Assembly (NCBI GenBank): GCA_028281075.1
Contig: JANQKO010000218.1
Location: 1-8,981, forward strand
DNA: 8,981 nucleotides
From: Alphaproteobacteria bacterium
GTDB lineage: Bacteria > Pseudomonadota > Alphaproteobacteria > GCA-2731375
Reading direction: 5' to 3'
Below, piece after piece: positions 6,883-8,981 of the stretch (position 1 is its first letter; every line of letters begins with the position of its first letter). Position numbers and translations under genes: made by a program. Under the pieces are notes generated by a model that worked only from the letters and a program-made list of their open reading frames with translations, was not told where the DNA came from and searched no databases.

Positions 6883-7746
6883 ATGGTGGCCGAGCTGCAT
6901 ATCGACGGCGTCCTGCGCCGTCTGGCGCCCGATCGGCAACCGCTGCCGGTGGTGCTGGATTCACCGCACAGCGGACGTCACTATCCAGCGGACCATGGTG
7001 CGGCCGTGCCGGTCTCGGTGATGCGGGGCGGCGAGGACGTTTATGTCGACGAGCTGTTCGGCCAGGCGCCGCGGCACGGCGCGGTGCTGCTGCATGCCCT
7101 GTTCGCCCGCACCTATATCGACCCCAACCGGGACGAGGCCGACATCGATACCTCGCTGCTGGCCGATGACTGGCCGGGGCCGGTCAATGCCAGCTTCAAG
7201 CAGGAGCTGGGCAAGTCGCTGATCTGGCGGCTGACCGGGAACAGCCGGCCGATCTACGACCGCAAGCTGACGGCATCGGAAGTGGCGGCGCGGATCGAAC
7301 GCTACTGGCGCCCCTATCACGACGCGCTGGCCGAGGCGATCGTCGGCCTGCACGACGAATACGGCATGGTCTGGCACATCAACTGCCATTCCATGCACTC
7401 GGTCGCCGGCCGCAACCAGGTGGACTACGGGCAGCGCCGGCCCGATTTCACGATCAGCGACCGTCTGGGCACGACCTGCGCGCCGGATTTCCTGGACGTC
7501 GTCGTCGGCTGCCTGCGCGACAAGGGCTACGACGTGCGGATCAACGACCCCTATCAGGGCGCCGAGATCGTCCGCCGCTACGGCCGGCCGGACGCGCAGC
7601 GGCACAGCCTGCAGATCGAGATTAACCGGTCCCTCTATGTCGAGGAGCGCAGCCAGCGCAAGCACGCGGGCTTCGACCGGCTGCGCGCCGATCTCGGCGA
7701 TCTCGTCGCCGCCGTTTGCGATTTCGCCCGGTCCCGCGTAGCCTGA
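6883..7746 (+). CDS. N-formylglutamate amidohydrolase family protein
   Basis: A 287-residue cytosolic metal-dependent amidohydrolase of the N-formylglutamate amidohydrolase family. The founding activity is N-formyl-L-glutamate plus water giving glutamate and formate, the last step of one histidine-degradation route (HutG). Recognisable motifs are DSPHSGRHYP (residues 26-35, His29), GGED (49-52), RTYIDPNRDEADID (76-89), NCHSM (167-171, His169) and EINR (246-249); the conserved His, Glu and Asp residues are the probable metal and catalytic set. The length is normal for the family. The start is ATG 6883, 17 bases after the receiver-kinase stop, with a poor Shine-Dalgarno (GGAAG abuts the start); the frame is open further upstream but overlaps the kinase and does not look like this family. 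No other histidine-degradation gene is present, so the real substrate may be another N-acyl amino acid. The next gene, a peptidase-like hydrolase, fits such a role. Confidence 0.9.
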   Translation: MVAELHIDGVLRRLAPDRQPLPVVLDSPHSGRHYPADHGAAVPVSVMRGGEDVYVDELFGQAPRHGAVLLHALFARTYIDPNRDEADIDTSLLADDWPGPVNASFKQELGKSLIWRLTGNSRPIYDRKLTASEVAARIERYWRPYHDALAEAIVGLHDEYGMVWHINCHSMHSVAGRNQVDYGQRRPDFTISDRLGTTCAPDFLDVVVGCLRDKGYDVRINDPYQGAEIVRRYGRPDAQRHSLQIEINRSLYVEERSQRKHAGFDRLRADLGDLVAAVCDFARSRVA

Positions 7747-7757
7747 CGGCAACGATC

Positions 7758-8840
7758 ATGTCCGTCCGCTCGTATTTTTCAGACAGCTATGCCGACGCGC
7801 GCGCCCGCTTTGTCGCGGCCTGCGCCGGCGCCGGGCTCGACATCGAGAGCCATCGTCATCCGCTGACGGGGCCCGACGGCGGGCCGTTGTTCGTCGACGT
7901 CGTGCGGATCGGACCGGCGGACGCGACGAAGCTGCTGCTGACGGTATCGGGCACGCATGGCGTCGAGGGCTTTTGCGGCTCGGGCTGTCAGATCGGCTGG
8001 CTGGAATCGGGGCTTTGGCGCGAGCTGCCCGCCGGTGTCGGCATGCTGATCGTGCACGCCGTCAACCCGCACGGCTTTGCCTGGATCAGGCGGGTGAACG
8101 AGGACAATGTCGATCTGAACCGCAACTTCGTCGACCATGACGCGGTCCCGGCCGACAATCCGGGCTACCGCGAGCTGGCCGACAGCTTGTGTCCGCTCGA
8201 GTGGGACGAGGCCTCGACCCGGCTGACCCGCATCGCCTCGCAGGCCTTTATCGACCGGCATGGCGACCGGGCCTTCGTCGCGGCGGTCAGCGGCGGCCAG
8301 TACGGCCACCCGGACGGGATCTTCTACGGCGGGCGCGAGCCGGTCTGGTCGAACCGGTTGATGCACGACATCTGTGCCCGCGAGATGGCGAACGTTCGCG
8401 GGCTGGCGGTGATCGATTTCCATACCGGCCTCGGCCCTTACGGCTATGGCGAGCTGATCTGCCGGCATCGGCCCGGCAGCGAGGCGCTGGCGCGGGCGCG
8501 GCGCTGGTACGGCGACTCGGTGACGTCGCCCGGCATGGGTCAGTCGGCCTCGCCGGTGATCGACGGCAATCTGCGCATGGCCTTCGTCGGCTGGCTGCCG
8601 GCGGCCGAGGTCACGTCGACGGCGATCGAATACGGCACCTATCCGGAGGATCGCGTGTTCGACGCCATCCGCGCCGACAACTGGCTGCACCTGCACGGCG
8701 ACCCGACGACGCCGAAGGGGCGGGCGATCAAGGCCGAGATGCGGGAGATGTTCTATCCGGCCGCCGACGACTGGAAGGACATGGTCTGGGAACGGTCGGT
8801 GCAGGTCCAGCGCCAGGCGCTGCGTGGGCTGGCGGGGTAG
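7758..8840 (+). CDS. DUF2817 family M14-like zinc metallopeptidase
   Basis: A 360-residue protein of the DUF2817 group, related to M14 zinc carboxypeptidases and deacylases. Motifs fitting an M14 active site are THGVEG with His67 and Glu70 (zinc ligands), NPHGFAW and DLNRNF with Arg122 (substrate carboxylate side), DFHTGLG with His222 (third zinc ligand) and AIEYGTYP with Glu291 (catalytic base). All are intact, so it should be an active hydrolase. There is no signal peptide, so it probably acts in the cytosol on imported or internal peptides or N-acyl amino acids; the substrate is not known for most of the family. The ATG at 7758 is chosen because MSVRSYFSDSYADAR resembles the usual family start; an earlier in-frame TTG at 7716 would overlap the hydrolase upstream. 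It begins 11 bases after that stop with no clear Shine-Dalgarno, suggesting coupled expression. It is the last gene of the run. Confidence 0.9.
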   Translation: MSVRSYFSDSYADARARFVAACAGAGLDIESHRHPLTGPDGGPLFVDVVRIGPADATKLLLTVSGTHGVEGFCGSGCQIGWLESGLWRELPAGVGMLIVHAVNPHGFAWIRRVNEDNVDLNRNFVDHDAVPADNPGYRELADSLCPLEWDEASTRLTRIASQAFIDRHGDRAFVAAVSGGQYGHPDGIFYGGREPVWSNRLMHDICAREMANVRGLAVIDFHTGLGPYGYGELICRHRPGSEALARARRWYGDSVTSPGMGQSASPVIDGNLRMAFVGWLPAAEVTSTAIEYGTYPEDRVFDAIRADNWLHLHGDPTTPKGRAIKAEMREMFYPAADDWKDMVWERSVQVQRQALRGLAG

Positions 8841-8858
8841 GCGCGCCGATGGCCGATC

Positions 8859-8890
8859 CTTCGAGACGCGCCCTGTCTGGCGCTCCTCAG
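8859..8890. repeat. Imperfect palindrome, alphaproteobacterial REP-like element
   Basis: The arms pair as GAG (8863-8865), two mismatched bases, then GCGCC (8868-8872); loop CTGTCT; GGCGC (8879-8883), two mismatched bases, then CTC (8886-8888). The 'CTTCGAGACGCG...GCTCCTCAG' skeleton is the form of a widespread intergenic repeat in alphaproteobacteria, where it is usually followed by GATGAGG; here it is followed by AGCGTG. It lies 18 bases past the peptidase stop and could also help end transcription, although there is no T-run. Confidence 0.7.
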
Positions 8891-8929
8891 AGCGTGTGAA
8901 TGAATTACTCACGACCCAAAGAAGCCGTC

Positions 8930-8949
8930 ATGCTGGCGCAGGCCAGCAT
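8930..8949. repeat. Perfect 8-bp hairpin, second part of the intergenic repeat cluster
   Basis: ATGCTGGC (8930-8937), loop GCAG, GCCAGCAT (8942-8949). The surrounding 'CCGTCATGCTGG...CCAGCATCC' is like the 'GTCAT-CCTGG...CCAGG-ATCC' palindromes common between alphaproteobacterial genes. No T-run follows, so I read it as a dispersed repeat rather than a terminator. Confidence 0.65.
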
Positions 8950-8966
8950 CCAGCGGCATCGCAACC

Positions 8967-8981
8967 TGTTGAAAAACAACA
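8967..8981. repeat. A-loop palindrome cut by the window end
   Basis: TGTTG (8967-8971), loop AAAAA, CAACA (8977-8981). The right arm reaches the last base, so the true stem may be longer; the bases before the left arm are AACC. It may be the edge of the same composite repeat or a hairpin of the next intergenic region. Confidence 0.5.

Noticed and set aside
7779..8912. A 377-codon open frame on the - strand opposite the DUF2817 gene
   Set aside because: The + strand product has an intact M14-type active site; the reverse frame is compositionally biased and would begin inside the palindromic repeat.
8900..8981. A possible gene start: ATG at 8900 with a frame open to the window end (MNYSRPKEAV...)
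   Set aside because: There is no Shine-Dalgarno, and the frame runs straight through the perfect 8-bp hairpin and the TGTTG palindrome, so it is more likely repeat DNA. Sequence beyond 8981 could change this.
1..8981. CRISPR arrays, tRNA or rRNA genes, insertion sequences, phage genes or attachment sites
   Set aside because: No regularly spaced repeats, cloverleaf or rRNA-like sequence, transposase or integrase motifs were seen on either strand.

Overview
The window is GC-rich DNA (coding regions mostly around two thirds G+C by eye) with all recognisable genes on the + strand and tightly packed. The gene families, PAS sensor kinases with a 'YGPDRR' signature, a PleC/DivJ-like kinase core and a 3'-end palindromic repeat of the 'TTCGAGACGCG...GCTCCTCAG' type suggest an alphaproteobacterium, most likely Rhodospirillales-like. 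This placement is an inference from style, not from a marker gene.

Layout. (1) 1-1747: the last part of a DppD/OppD-type ATPase, cut by the window edge, and a complete DppF/OppF-type ATPase that overlaps it by one base. These are the two nucleotide-binding subunits of a peptide-class ABC importer whose other subunits lie upstream. (2) 1748-2109: a 362-base gap with weak hairpins, a strikingly AT-rich tract (about 34% G+C over 1831-1920), a near-perfect 14-15 bp direct repeat and a 30-codon ORF with a strong Shine-Dalgarno. (3) 2110-6865: a three-gene signalling cassette joined by two 4-base stop/start overlaps: a 923-residue soluble sensor kinase with five PAS-like domains, a 251-residue protein made only of two receiver domains, and a 411-residue receiver-plus-kinase protein. 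No DNA-binding or enzymatic output domain is present. (4) 6883-8840: an N-formylglutamate amidohydrolase family hydrolase and a DUF2817/M14-like zinc metallopeptidase, 17 and 11 bases behind their upstream neighbours. (5) 8841-8981: no convincing gene, but three consecutive palindromes typical of an alphaproteobacterial intergenic repeat.

How they may work together. Genes 2110-8840 read as one transcription unit. A cytosolic multi-PAS kinase could phosphorylate the dual receiver, which is well placed to exchange phosphate with, or modulate, the receiver-kinase. The two hydrolases and the upstream peptide importer share a peptide/amide-use theme, so the signalling cassette may be tied to peptide or N-acyl amino-acid catabolism. 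That link rests on gene order alone. The least explained points are the output-less phosphorelay and the in-frame small ORF just upstream of the sensor kinase.
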